Under the pieces are notes generated by a model. It did not search any database. It was not told where the DNA came from and was given only the letters and a program-made list of their open reading frames with translations. A program made the position numbers and the translations under genes. DNA of 64,000 bases from CADCWK01 sp964244115. Lineage in GTDB: Bacteria > Chloroflexota > Chloroflexia > Thermomicrobiales > UBA6265. The stretch covers positions 20,802-84,801 of the forward strand of contig CAXTHM010000005.1 in assembly GCA_964244115.1 (NCBI GenBank). Direction: 5' to 3'. Of the stretch, positions 42,972 through 51,566 are shown in pieces (position 1 is the first letter of the stretch; each line of letters begins with the position of its first letter).

Positions 42972-43799
42972 ATGACCCGTATTATCGCCTTCTTCAATCA
43001 GAAGGGCGGCACCGCCAAGACGACCAGTACGCTGAACGTGGCCGCGGCGCTGGTCGAGCGGGGGCGGCGCGTGCTGGCGATCGACCTCGACCCGCAGGCC
43101 AGCCTGACGATGGCGGTCGGGGTCGATATCGCCGCGCTGACCGGGTCAGTCTACGACCTGCTGATCGACGAGACGGTCGAGATCCCGGACGTGATCATCC
43201 CGACGACGCTGCCGGGGGTCGATCTCGTCCCATCCCACCCGGATCTGGCCGCCGCCGAGCTGGAACTGCTCAGCGTGCTGGAGCGGGAGCGACAGCTCGA
43301 CTATCGGCTGCGCAGCGCCGACCTCTCGGCTTACGACTACGTCCTGATCGACTCGCCGCCCGCCCTGAACGTCCTCTCGATCAACATCCTGATCGCCTCG
43401 TCGGACCTGATCATCCCGATTGAGCCCCACCCGCTCTCGCTGATGGTGCTGGGCAGGCTGTTCGAGACCGTCAACCGGATCCGCCGCCTCAACCCGCGTC
43501 TGCGGGTCCTCGGGTTCCTGCCGACCAAGGTCCATCACTCCTCGCGGCTGGCGACGGACATGCTGACGGCGCTGGCCGAGGAGTTCCCTGACCTGGCCCG
43601 GCTGCCGGCGATCCCGCTCTCGGTTCGCAGCGCGGAGTCGGCCGCCGAGCGCGTCAGTGTCCTGAACTACATGCCCAAGTCCTCGGTCGCCGCCGCCTAC
43701 CGTGAGGTCGGCGCCTGGATCGAGAACGAGGGGGCCGCCATCGAGGCGACCGGCCCGGCCGTCGTCGCCGGCCGGCCGGCGGACCACGGGCGTGGCTGA
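42972..43799 (+). CDS. parA: ParA/Soj-type partitioning ATPase
   Basis: 275 residues. The deviant Walker A motif KGGTAKTT is at residue 12, Walker A' LAIDLDPQAS follows, and Walker B is YVLIDSPPALNVLS. ParA binds DNA non-specifically in an ATP-bound dimer and moves ParB-parS complexes. The next gene, parB, starts eight bases inside its end. The pair is not next to rnpA, gid or dnaA genes here, so it may be a second chromosomal or plasmid-derived copy. Confidence 0.93.
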   Translation: MTRIIAFFNQKGGTAKTTSTLNVAAALVERGRRVLAIDLDPQASLTMAVGVDIAALTGSVYDLLIDETVEIPDVIIPTTLPGVDLVPSHPDLAAAELELLSVLERERQLDYRLRSADLSAYDYVLIDSPPALNVLSINILIASSDLIIPIEPHPLSLMVLGRLFETVNRIRRLNPRLRVLGFLPTKVHHSSRLATDMLTALAEEFPDLARLPAIPLSVRSAESAAERVSVLNYMPKSSVAAAYREVGAWIENEGAAIEATGPAVVAGRPADHGRG

Positions 43800-44907
43800 C
43801 CGCGGCGCGGCGCGGCGCCGTCGCTTCACGGTCGACAGCCTGTTCACGGACACCCGACCGCAGGCCGTTGGAGTGACCGACCTGGTCGAGGCCAAGCAGA
43901 TCCAGCTGGAGCGGATCCGCTCCGACCCGTCCCAGCCGCGGCAGACCTTCGACGAGGAGAAGCTGGAGGAACTCGCCGCCAGCATCCGCCTCGAAGGCGT
44001 CCTCCAGCCGATCGTCGTCCGCTACGAGTCCGGGCGGGACATCTACATCATCGTCCAGGGGGAGCGCCGCTGGCGGGCCTCCCGGATGGCCGGCCTCGCC
44101 AGCATCCCGGCGATGGTCCGCGACGTCCCGATCGAGCGCCGGCTGATCCAGCAGTTGATGGAGAACATCGTCCGCGACGATCTCAACGCCCTCGACCGGG
44201 CGTCGGCGCTGCGGGCGCTCAAGGTCCAGCTTCGCGACGCCCCGTGGGAGGCCGTCGCCGAGGCGGTCGGGATTCGACGGAGCAGGCTGTTCCAGTTGCT
44301 CGGGACCGAGAAGCTGCCCGAGACCGCCCGTGAGGACATCCGGGCCGGTCGCCTGAGCGAGAAGCAGAGCCGCGCCCTCCAGGGGTTGCCGCCGGCGGCG
44401 CAGGAAGCCCTGCGGGACGCGATCGTGACCGACAACATCCCGGCCGAGGAGGCCGCCCGGCTGGCCCGGTCGCTGCGGGCAGAGGACCTGCCCGAGAACC
44501 CGACGGAGATCGGCGAGCGCGTCCGGCAGCTCCGGGCCGAACCGGTCCCTGAGCGGCCGGTCGCGAGATCGGGCGGTGTCGCGGCCTCGCCGGGCGACGC
44601 GGCGCCAGGAACGACACGGGCCGAAGCCAACATGTCCCATGAGGGGCGAGCTGCCACAACGGCCGTTGCGTCCGGACCTTCGTCGGTCCCGGAATCGCCG
44701 CCCATCGACGGCTGGCGCCGGGAACTTGACGGGTTGCTCGGGGATCAGTCCGCCGTGGCGACGTTCGATCCGGCCCGGGTACGCGGGGCCATCCGGCGGC
44801 TGGCCGTCGAGTTGCGCAATGCCGAGGCCGACGACCTCCGTGACGGCTCGCTGACCGCCGACCTGGTCGCGCTACGCCGGGCGCTCGACGGTGCGCTCGG
44901 CGCCTGA
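43792..44907 (+). CDS. parB: ParB/Spo0J-type CTPase and DNA-binding protein
   Basis: 371 residues from a GTG at 43792, overlapping parA by eight bases. The nuclease-like CTP domain contains LERIRSDPSQPRQTFDEEKL and the box GERRWRASRMAGL; the helix-turn-helix follows (VAEAVGIRRSRLFQLLGTEK). A long Ala/Pro linker leads to a C-terminal dimerisation region (about 330-371). No match to the usual parS palindrome is seen in the window. Confidence 0.9.
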   Translation: MADRGAARRRRFTVDSLFTDTRPQAVGVTDLVEAKQIQLERIRSDPSQPRQTFDEEKLEELAASIRLEGVLQPIVVRYESGRDIYIIVQGERRWRASRMAGLASIPAMVRDVPIERRLIQQLMENIVRDDLNALDRASALRALKVQLRDAPWEAVAEAVGIRRSRLFQLLGTEKLPETAREDIRAGRLSEKQSRALQGLPPAAQEALRDAIVTDNIPAEEAARLARSLRAEDLPENPTEIGERVRQLRAEPVPERPVARSGGVAASPGDAAPGTTRAEANMSHEGRAATTAVASGPSSVPESPPIDGWRRELDGLLGDQSAVATFDPARVRGAIRRLAVELRNAEADDLRDGSLTADLVALRRALDGALGA

Positions 44908-44928
44908 GCCAGTGATCGGAGTCTCCGG

Positions 44929-45852
44929 ATGAGGATGTCGACCGCCGTCAGCGAGGAGCCGGTCGACGGCTACACCGCGATGCTGACCGCCTCGGACCTG
45001 CTGCTCGCCGTCCGGGCCCGGGACCCGCTCGCTGGTCAGTGGGAGCCGGGCGATGTCCAGTGGTGGTACGCGACCGAGCCGAAGCTGGCCAGCGCGAGCG
45101 GCAGCGTCTGGAGAGACGGCGCCGGCACCCCGGTCGCCGTGAGCCTCGAAGCCGTCTACGCCGACGAGCCCGGACAGTCGCCACGCGTCGACGTCGATAT
45201 CCTCGGTGATCTGGACGATGGAGGCGCGGCCCGCCGACTCGTGCTTCCCGTCCTGCTCGATCGACTTGCCGACCCTGCCTTCCACCCCGAGGCGATCGTC
45301 GCGATGACTGTAGATGGACGGGACGAGGATCTCGCCGGGCGGCTCCGGGCGATCGGTTACACGGAGGCGCCCCACGACCGGCTCGACGCCATGGGCCGAT
45401 CGGCGCTGACGCTCGATGCTCCGGCGCCGCTGCCGGACGGCTACCGGTTCGCCGACGGGACCGAGCCGGCCGACGGGCCGCATCACCTCATCGGACGGAA
45501 CGGGCCGGACGTCCACGAGCGCCTGCTCCGCTGCCCGCTTCACTGCCCGGAGTTCGACCTCCGGGTCGTCGGCCCGGAGGGCGACGTCGCCGCGTACTGC
45601 CTGCTCTGGCGCGACGGTGAGACCGGCGTCGGGCACTTCGAGCCGGTCCGGACCGAGGATGCCCATCAGCGCCGTGGCCTGGGCCGGGCGCTGATGGCCG
45701 AAGGTATCCGCCGGCTCGCACGGGCCGGGGCGACGATCATCAAGGTCGACGCCTACGCCGACAATCCGGCGGCGATCGCGCTCTACCGCCGGGCCGGGTT
45801 TCGGCGCTGGAACGTCAAGTGGTCCCTCCAGCGCCGGCCGCTGACGACCTGA
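44929..45852 (+). CDS. GNAT-family N-acetyltransferase
   Basis: 307 residues, CGGAG seven bases before the ATG, 21 bases after parB. The C-terminal half is a standard GNAT domain with the acetyl-CoA loop EDAHQRRGLGRALMAEGIRR (R/Q-x-x-G-x-G) and ADNPAAIALYRRAGF. The N-terminal half (VAVSLEAVYADEPGQ; PEAIVAMTVDG) looks like a degenerate second GNAT fold. Substrate unknown. It is probably co-transcribed with parAB. Confidence 0.82.
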   Translation: MRMSTAVSEEPVDGYTAMLTASDLLLAVRARDPLAGQWEPGDVQWWYATEPKLASASGSVWRDGAGTPVAVSLEAVYADEPGQSPRVDVDILGDLDDGGAARRLVLPVLLDRLADPAFHPEAIVAMTVDGRDEDLAGRLRAIGYTEAPHDRLDAMGRSALTLDAPAPLPDGYRFADGTEPADGPHHLIGRNGPDVHERLLRCPLHCPEFDLRVVGPEGDVAAYCLLWRDGETGVGHFEPVRTEDAHQRRGLGRALMAEGIRRLARAGATIIKVDAYADNPAAIALYRRAGFRRWNVKWSLQRRPLTT

Positions 45853-45949
45853 TCCCGGCCACGTTTCCCCTGGCGGCTTCATGCCGACGCTCATCGCCCG
45901 ATGGTCCTCTCGCCCTGTCCGGCGCTCTCCGTTAACATGATACGACAAC

Positions 45950-45982
45950 GTACTACGTTGACGTATTACGAACACGTAGTAC
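45950..45982. promoter_or_regulatory. Inverted-repeat operator at the MMPL promoter
   Basis: GTACTACGT (45950-45958) and ACGTAGTAC (45974-45982) form a perfect 9-bp inverted repeat, and a third related half-site, ACGTATTAC, lies between them at 45961-45969. Together they fill the space between -35 and -10. The MarR protein encoded at 48382 is the obvious candidate regulator. Confidence 0.65.
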
Positions 45983-45985
45983 TAT
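45958..45985 (+). promoter_or_regulatory. Sigma-70-type promoter of the MMPL-MarR operon
   Basis: TTGACG (45958-45963), 16-base spacer, TACTAT (45980-45985). It overlaps the inverted repeat, which is how a repressible promoter is built. The start codon of the transporter is about 95 bases downstream. Confidence 0.6.
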
Positions 45986-46082
45986 AGGGGCCTGCTTCGT
46001 CAGAGGGTGAGGAACTCGGGGCGGTCCGCCGCCCTGCCGAGCCCACGAGCAGCCGCTGATCTGAAGAACGGGAGTATCTCGC

Positions 46083-48344
46083 GTGACCATGCCATCCACG
46101 GGGACGTCCAGCCGGCCCCCAGGTCCCCTCGCCCGCTGGGCTCGATTCGCCGTCCGGAACCCCTGGCGGGTGATCGCCGTCTGGGTCGTCCTGATCGCCG
46201 TGCTCGCGGTCGCCGGCAATCGGCTCGGCGGGGAGTACGTCAACCAGTTCGACGTCCCGAACTCCGACTCGCAGTCCGCGATCGACCTGCTCACCGATCG
46301 CTTCCCGGATGCTGCCGGGGATACCGCCTCACTCGTCTTCCAGACCCCGGCCGGCGTCGCCGACCCGGCCGCCCGGGCCGGGATCGACGCCGTTCTCGCC
46401 CAGGCGGCCCAGCTCCCCGGCGTGACCGGCGTGACGTCGCCCTTCGACGTCCCGGAGCAGGTCTCCGACGATGGCACCATCGCCTACGCCACGCTCCAGT
46501 ACGCCAGCGTCGCGAACGACGTCCCGACCGCGGATGCCGAGGCGCTCTTCGCGCTGGTCGATGCCTCGTCGGGCACGGCGGGCGTCCGGGTCGAGGCCGG
46601 CGGCCAGGTCGTGAGCGCCAACGAGTTCCCGGAACTGGGCGGCACGGCCGAGCTGATCGGGATCGGCGTCGCGCTGGTCATCATGCTCGTCATCTTCGGC
46701 TCGCTGATCGCCTCGTTCCTGCCGATCGTGACGGCGATCGTCGGCGTCGTGCTGGCCACCATCGTGACGCCGCTGTTCGCCAACTGGTTCACGCTGAGCG
46801 GGGACATCACCCCGGCGTTCATCTCGATGATCGGGCTCGGGGTCGGGATCGACTACGCCCTGTTCATCATCAACCGCCACCGGGAGGGGTTGCTGGCGGG
46901 GCTGTCGGTCGAGGATGCGGCCGTCACGGCGATGAACACGGCCGCGCGCTCGGTCGCGTTCGCCGGCATCGTCGTCGCCGTTGGCCTGCTCGGCCTCGCC
47001 ACGATCGGGATCCCGTTCGTGACGGGTCTCGGCCTGTCCGGTTCGATCGCCGTCGGGCTCAGCGTGCTCGTCGCCGTCTTCCTCATGCCCGCCATCCTCG
47101 GGGTCCTCGGCACGCGGGTCACGCGCTTCCGGGTGCCGGGTCTGGGCCGCGCCTCCCACGGCGAGACGGGGTTCTGGTTCCGCTGGGGCCGCGCCATCCA
47201 GCGCCGCCCGGGGGTCGTCAGCGGCGTGGCCGTCCTGATCCTGATCCTGATCGCCATCCCGTACTTCAGCATCCATCTCAACCTGTCCGACGCCGGCAAC
47301 AACCCGGAGACCAACTACGATCGCCGGGCCTACGACCTGACCGCGGAGGGATTCGGCCCCGGCGCCAACGGTCCGCTGCTGCTCGTCCTGGAGGACGGGG
47401 CCGGCCTGCCGCAGGCCACGCTCGACGGCGTCACCCAGGCCATCGCCGCGGTGCCGGGGGTCGATTCGGTCTCGGCGCCGTTCACCAACGAGGCCGGCGA
47501 TACGTCGATCGTCCAGGTCTTCCCGGTCTCCGGCCCGCAGGACGAGGCCACGACGGATCTGACCAATACGCTCCGCGATGACACCCTGCCGGCGGCGCTG
47601 GCGGGCTCCGGGGTGACGGCCTACGTCGGCGGCGCGACGGCCGCCACGATCGACATCAGTCAGATCATCGCGGATCGCACGCCGATCTTCTTCATCGTGG
47701 TGATCGGGCTGAGCATGCTGCTGCTCGCGCTCGTCTTCCGCTCGGTGGTGATCCCGCTCAAGACGGCCCTGCTCAACCTGCTCTCGGTCGGCGCGGCCTA
47801 CGGCGCGACGGTGGCGGTGTTCCAGTGGGGCTGGCTGGGCGACCTGCTCGGGCTCGGCGCGACCGGGCCGATCGAGGCGTTCCTGCCGATCATCCTGTTC
47901 GGCGTCCTGTTCGGGCTCTCGATGGACTACGAGGTCTTCCTGCTCAGCCGGGTCCATGAGGAGGTCGTCCACCACACGCCGGCCCGGCGTGCGATGCTGA
48001 TGGGAGTCGGGTATTCTGGCCGGGTCGTCGCTGCCGCCGGCGCGATCATGGCCGCCGTCTTCCTCGGGTTCTTCCTGGAGGACAACCGCACGATCAAGAT
48101 GATCGGCTTCGGGCTCGGCTTCGCGGTCTTCGTCGATGCCTTCCTCGTCCGGCTCATCCTCGTCCCGGCCGTGATGACGCTGCTCGGGCAGCGAGCCTGG
48201 TACATCCCGGCCTGGCTGGACCGGATCCTGCCCCGTGTCAGCGTCGAGGGGCCCGCGGAGCCCGAGTCGCCCCGCGACGACCCGTCCGATCGGGCGGTCC
48301 CGGCCCAGCCCGAGATCCTGCCACGGCTGTCGCGTCAGAACTGA
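46083..48344 (+). CDS. MMPL/RND-family transporter
   Basis: 753 residues; GTG start at 46083 (ATG 46089 also possible) with GGGAG eight bases upstream. About 12 membrane helices in two halves, each preceded by an extracytoplasmic domain. The first helix is WRVIAVWVVLIAVLAVAG; helix 4 carries the proton-relay-like SMIGLGVGIDYALFIINRHR, repeated in the second half as FGVLFGLSMDYEVFLLSRVH. MMPL proteins export lipids, siderophores or drugs. The MarR gene lies 37 bases behind it. Confidence 0.88.
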   Translation: MTMPSTGTSSRPPGPLARWARFAVRNPWRVIAVWVVLIAVLAVAGNRLGGEYVNQFDVPNSDSQSAIDLLTDRFPDAAGDTASLVFQTPAGVADPAARAGIDAVLAQAAQLPGVTGVTSPFDVPEQVSDDGTIAYATLQYASVANDVPTADAEALFALVDASSGTAGVRVEAGGQVVSANEFPELGGTAELIGIGVALVIMLVIFGSLIASFLPIVTAIVGVVLATIVTPLFANWFTLSGDITPAFISMIGLGVGIDYALFIINRHREGLLAGLSVEDAAVTAMNTAARSVAFAGIVVAVGLLGLATIGIPFVTGLGLSGSIAVGLSVLVAVFLMPAILGVLGTRVTRFRVPGLGRASHGETGFWFRWGRAIQRRPGVVSGVAVLILILIAIPYFSIHLNLSDAGNNPETNYDRRAYDLTAEGFGPGANGPLLLVLEDGAGLPQATLDGVTQAIAAVPGVDSVSAPFTNEAGDTSIVQVFPVSGPQDEATTDLTNTLRDDTLPAALAGSGVTAYVGGATAATIDISQIIADRTPIFFIVVIGLSMLLLALVFRSVVIPLKTALLNLLSVGAAYGATVAVFQWGWLGDLLGLGATGPIEAFLPIILFGVLFGLSMDYEVFLLSRVHEEVVHHTPARRAMLMGVGYSGRVVAAAGAIMAAVFLGFFLEDNRTIKMIGFGLGFAVFVDAFLVRLILVPAVMTLLGQRAWYIPAWLDRILPRVSVEGPAEPESPRDDPSDRAVPAQPEILPRLSRQN

Positions 48345-48381
48345 TCCGACCGAACCAGACACCACAGCAGGGACACAGCGC

Positions 48382-48888
48382 GTGACCAGACGACAGACGA
48401 CGATCAAACGGCTCGGTGACCTGTTCGACTGCGTCGATACGACCGCCATCGCCTGGCTGGAGCGCCGAGCCGCCAGCTGCGACCTGACCCTGCACAGCAT
48501 GGGCGTCCTGAAGGTGCTCGCCGAGAAGGGGGAAGCGACCCTGACCCGGATCGGGCAGCAGATCGGCGTCCCGCCCAGCTCGATGACCGGGATCGCGGCC
48601 CGGCTGACCGAGACCGGCTACGTCGAGCGCGGCCCCTCCTCGATCGATCGGCGCTCGGTCGTCCTGCGGATCACCGAGTCCGGGGAGCAGACCCTCACCC
48701 ACCTCAAGGAGACGCTCGACGGCGACCTGGAGGAGGTCCTCGGCGACCTGAGCGAGGAGCGGCTGGAGGAGTTGGTCGATGACATCGACCGGGTCATCCA
48801 GCGGATCGGCCAGCTCGCGGACCAGCTCGACCGGGAGTCGCGCCAGGCCCGGATCGAGGACAGCGGCGCGGCCATCGCGTCGGACTAG
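48382..48888 (+). CDS. MarR-family regulator of the MMPL operon
   Basis: 168 residues from a GTG at 48382. Winged helix with LHSMGVLKVLAEKGEATLTR, the recognition helix QIGVPPSSMTGIAARLTETG and the wing GPSSIDRRSVVLRITESGEQ (Asp-Arg-Arg). The rest is a coiled dimerisation helix (GDLSEERLEELVDDIDRVIQ). Same operon as the transporter and likely binder of 45950-45982. Confidence 0.87.
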   Translation: MTRRQTTIKRLGDLFDCVDTTAIAWLERRAASCDLTLHSMGVLKVLAEKGEATLTRIGQQIGVPPSSMTGIAARLTETGYVERGPSSIDRRSVVLRITESGEQTLTHLKETLDGDLEEVLGDLSEERLEELVDDIDRVIQRIGQLADQLDRESRQARIEDSGAAIASD

Positions 48889-48929
48889 GATGAGGTGCGA
48901 TCGAAGCGCCCGTGTCGGCGAGCAGACCT

Positions 48930-49060
48930 CGCCCCCAGCGAAGCGAGGACCCCGCTCCGGCTCACCTGCTCGCTCACCCGCCCCATGCGGCGCTCGCTNN
49001 NNNNNNNNCGGCTCCGCAGGTACCCGGGGAGGGGAGCAGCGCCGATGTGCCGCGAGAAGA
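48930..49060 (-). repeat. Dispersed repeat, reverse orientation, spanning an assembly gap
   Basis: Read on the minus strand it gives GCGGGTGAGCGAGCAGGTGA and GCGAGGTCTGCTC, similar to the repeat tails at 7304-7370 and 11454-11515. The scaffold gap at 48999 falls in it, which suggests the repeat broke the assembly. Confidence 0.5.
48999..49008. other. Assembly gap (10 N)
   Basis: Intergenic scaffold join of unknown true length, inside repeat sequence. Confidence 0.95.
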
Positions 49061-49126
49061 CCCGTTGAGGGGAACCGCGGTAACGCTCCGTCGCTGGCCG
49101 TCGGACCTCTCCGGATCGTCTATCGA

Positions 49127-49161
49127 GAACAGCCCCGGCGAGGAGATCGCCGGGGCTGTTC
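49127..49161. terminator. Bidirectional terminator hairpin
   Basis: GAACAGCCCCGGCGA (49127-49141) pairs perfectly with 49147-49161 around GGAGA. It sits between the convergent marR and trmH genes, 15 bases past the trmH stop, and can serve both. Confidence 0.7.
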
Positions 49162-49175
49162 GTTGTCGACCGTGC

Positions 49176-49814
49176 CTACCGCCGGAGCCACTCCGCCCGC
49201 AGCCGCCCCAGCTCCTCGCCGGTGAGCTGCGGCTCGTCGTAGAGGCCGGCGACCCGCCGCTGCCGGAAGGCTTCGAACAGCGTCACGGCGGTCGCGACCG
49301 AGATGTTCAGACTCTCGACCATGCCGGACATCGGGATCCGGACCGTCACGTCGGCCCCGGCGATCGCCGCCGCCGTCAGCCCGCGGTGCTCGTTGCCCAT
49401 CACGATCGCGGTCGGCCGGGTGAAGTCGACATCGTAGAGATCGACGCTCTCGTCGGTCAGAGCCGTCGCGACGATCTGCATCCCGCGTCCGCGCAGCAGG
49501 GCGTAGCAGCCCGCGATGTCGTCGTGCCGGACGACCGGGACCCACTTCGCCGCCGACGACGAGGTCGCCCGGGACGGGCGCTTGCCGGGGGCGGTCTCGT
49601 GCTCGTGGACGGTGTGGATCTCGAGGACGCCGGTCGCGTCGCAGGAGCGCAGTACCGCCGCCGCGTTGTGCGGGTCGTGGACATCCTCCAGCACGACGGT
49701 CAGGCCCGGCTGCCGCCGGCCGAGGACCTGGTCGATCCGGGCCTCGCGCTGAGTGGACCGGGGCCAGCTCCGGCGGGTGGTCGGTCGCCCATCGATGGCG
49801 TCACCTGAGGACAT
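49176..49814 (-). CDS. trmH: SpoU/TrmH-family RNA 2'-O-methyltransferase
   Basis: 212 residues from the ATG at 49814 (GGAGAA upstream). SPOUT knot motifs: motif 1 LEDVHDPHNAAAVLRSCDAT (catalytic Arg), motif 2 AIVMGNEHRGLT, and motif 3 VRIPMSGMVESLNISVATAV. The short C-terminal extension (LTGEELGRLRAEWLRR) matches TrmH, which methylates G18 of tRNA; other family members act on rRNA. No N-terminal substrate domain as in RlmB. Confidence 0.85.
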   Translation of the reverse strand: MSSGDAIDGRPTTRRSWPRSTQREARIDQVLGRRQPGLTVVLEDVHDPHNAAAVLRSCDATGVLEIHTVHEHETAPGKRPSRATSSSAAKWVPVVRHDDIAGCYALLRGRGMQIVATALTDESVDLYDVDFTRPTAIVMGNEHRGLTAAAIAGADVTVRIPMSGMVESLNISVATAVTLFEAFRQRRVAGLYDEPQLTGEELGRLRAEWLRR

Positions 49815-50144
49815 GGGATTCTCCGGTTCGTCGGCTGTGGCGGTCGGCACGGCTGCTCGGTCCCTTCGGCAGCGATGATCGATGACCGTGATAGCACAGC
49901 GGTTGGCCTGTTCTTTCGGGCATCCGGGGATGATACTGTGCGCCAGTGGTCCGCCGGGCATCGCTGCCCGCGGTCCGGATCGTCTGACGGTGAGCGTCAG
50001 CTCTGATCGATCCCGCTATCCGCCGTCCCGGACGTCACATCCGGGCCCGGCGGGGGGATCGCATCGGGACGCCCTCGCACCGTCAGCGACGAGTCGAGCG
50101 TGTACCGTCCGCCCACAGCAGGGCGTTCAGAGGGAGTCAGCACC
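49815..50144. other. Divergent intergenic region
   Basis: Upstream of trmH (leftward) and of the sugar-binding protein gene (rightward). GC-rich with only short complementary stretches (for example GCCGGGCATCGCTGCCCGC); no RNA gene or clear promoter is seen. Confidence 0.4.
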
Positions 50145-51434
50145 GTGGGACACCAGCCGCGTTCATTCAGTCGCCGCCACGCCATGAAGGCCGCCGCCGG
50201 AGCCGCCGCCTTCGCCGCTGCCGTGCCGTACGTCTCCTACCCGACCCGGGCCTCGGCCCAGGGCACGACCACCGTCCGGCTGAGCACGTCGTCGAATGGT
50301 GCCGAACTCGTCGCGCTGACCAATCAGGTCAATGCGTTCCAGACCGCCAACCCCACCATCAAGGTCAATATCGAGTCGATCCCGGATCAGTACCCGACGG
50401 CGCTGACCACGAACCTCGCCGCGGGCACCGCCGCCGACATCTTCTTCGTCGACTCGCTGCTGTTCCCGGATCTCGTGACCCGCGGCCAGCTCTATCAGCT
50501 CGATGACTTCCTCTCGGGCTCGGGTGGGGGCGACGACTTCTTCCCGAACCTGCTCGGCGCATTCCAGTACACCGGTGGGACGTTCGGCATCCCCAAGGAC
50601 TGGTCGGCCCTCGCGATGTTCTACAACGCCGATCTTTTCACCCAGGCCGGGATCGCCGCACCGCCCACGACCTGGGACGAACTCACGACCACGCTCCAGA
50701 CGCTGACCGATTCGACCGGCATCCCGGGGTTCGTCACCGCCCCGGACCTGGCCCGCATCCTGCCCCTGATCCTTCAGGCCGGCGGCGGCGTGATCAGCCC
50801 GGACTTCAGTGAGATCCTGATCGGGCAGCAGGCGACCGCCGACGCGCTGGCGCTGATCGTCGGCTACTACAACGATGGGCTGGCGACGACACCGGCCGAT
50901 GCCGGGGCGGGCGACACCGGTCAGGCGCTCGGCCAGCAGGCTGCCGGGTCCACCTACGAGGGGAACTGGACCTACGGCGGGTTCGCCCAGAACTTCCCGG
51001 ACTTCCCGCTCGCTGCCGCTCCGCTCCCGGCTGGCCCGGCCGGACAGGCCACCCTCGCCTTCACGGTCTCGTACTCGATGTTCGCCGGGACCCAGATCGC
51101 CGACGCCGCCTGGACCGTGATGAACTATCTGACCGGCGAGGGCATGTTGTCCTGGTGCACCGAGTTCGGCGTCATGCCGTCCCGGTCGTCGCTGACCACC
51201 GAGTGGCTCACGACCTTCCCGGAGCGGCAGTTGTTCGTCGATGCCGCCGCCTATGCCCGGCCCTGGCAGGTCGGTCCCGGTGGTCAGGTCTTCGTCGACA
51301 CGGTCGCGAACAACACCTTGCAGGCGCTGTTCGCCGGCCAGATCGACGCGGCTCAGGCGCTCACCGACCTTCAGGCCGGGGCGGAGGCCAACATCCAGTT
51401 GCAGGCCCCCGGCACGGCGACCCCGACCAGCTAG
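50145..51434 (+). CDS. ABC sugar transporter solute-binding protein (family 1, Tat-exported)
   Basis: 429 residues from a GTG at 50145 with GGGAG nine bases upstream. The signal SRRHAMKAAAGAAAFAAAVP has twin Arg. The mature part is an extracellular family 1 binding protein: FQTANPTIKVNIESIPDQYP, TNLAAGTAADIFFVDSLLFP, FGIPKDWSALAMFYNADLFT and PPTTWDELTTTLQTLTD. It captures a mono- or oligosaccharide for the two permeases encoded downstream. No ATPase gene is present, so a shared MsmK/MalK-type ATPase must serve it (inference). Confidence 0.9.
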   Translation: MGHQPRSFSRRHAMKAAAGAAAFAAAVPYVSYPTRASAQGTTTVRLSTSSNGAELVALTNQVNAFQTANPTIKVNIESIPDQYPTALTTNLAAGTAADIFFVDSLLFPDLVTRGQLYQLDDFLSGSGGGDDFFPNLLGAFQYTGGTFGIPKDWSALAMFYNADLFTQAGIAAPPTTWDELTTTLQTLTDSTGIPGFVTAPDLARILPLILQAGGGVISPDFSEILIGQQATADALALIVGYYNDGLATTPADAGAGDTGQALGQQAAGSTYEGNWTYGGFAQNFPDFPLAAAPLPAGPAGQATLAFTVSYSMFAGTQIADAAWTVMNYLTGEGMLSWCTEFGVMPSRSSLTTEWLTTFPERQLFVDAAAYARPWQVGPGGQVFVDTVANNTLQALFAGQIDAAQALTDLQAGAEANIQLQAPGTATPTS

Positions 51435-51566
51435 CGGATGACTGCCGCTCGCCTGGACCAGCATCCACTGTGGGGGCACCGGAAGAGTCCATGACCGGAT
51501 CGCGGCGGACAGGGAAGGATGGCCCTGTCCGCCGTTCAGGTTTCTTGCGCGGCAGGAGGGGAAGAG

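Noticed and set aside
46329..48500. 723-codon minus-strand ORF over the MMPL gene
   Set aside because: Shadow of the transporter; composition D/E/R/G with no motif.
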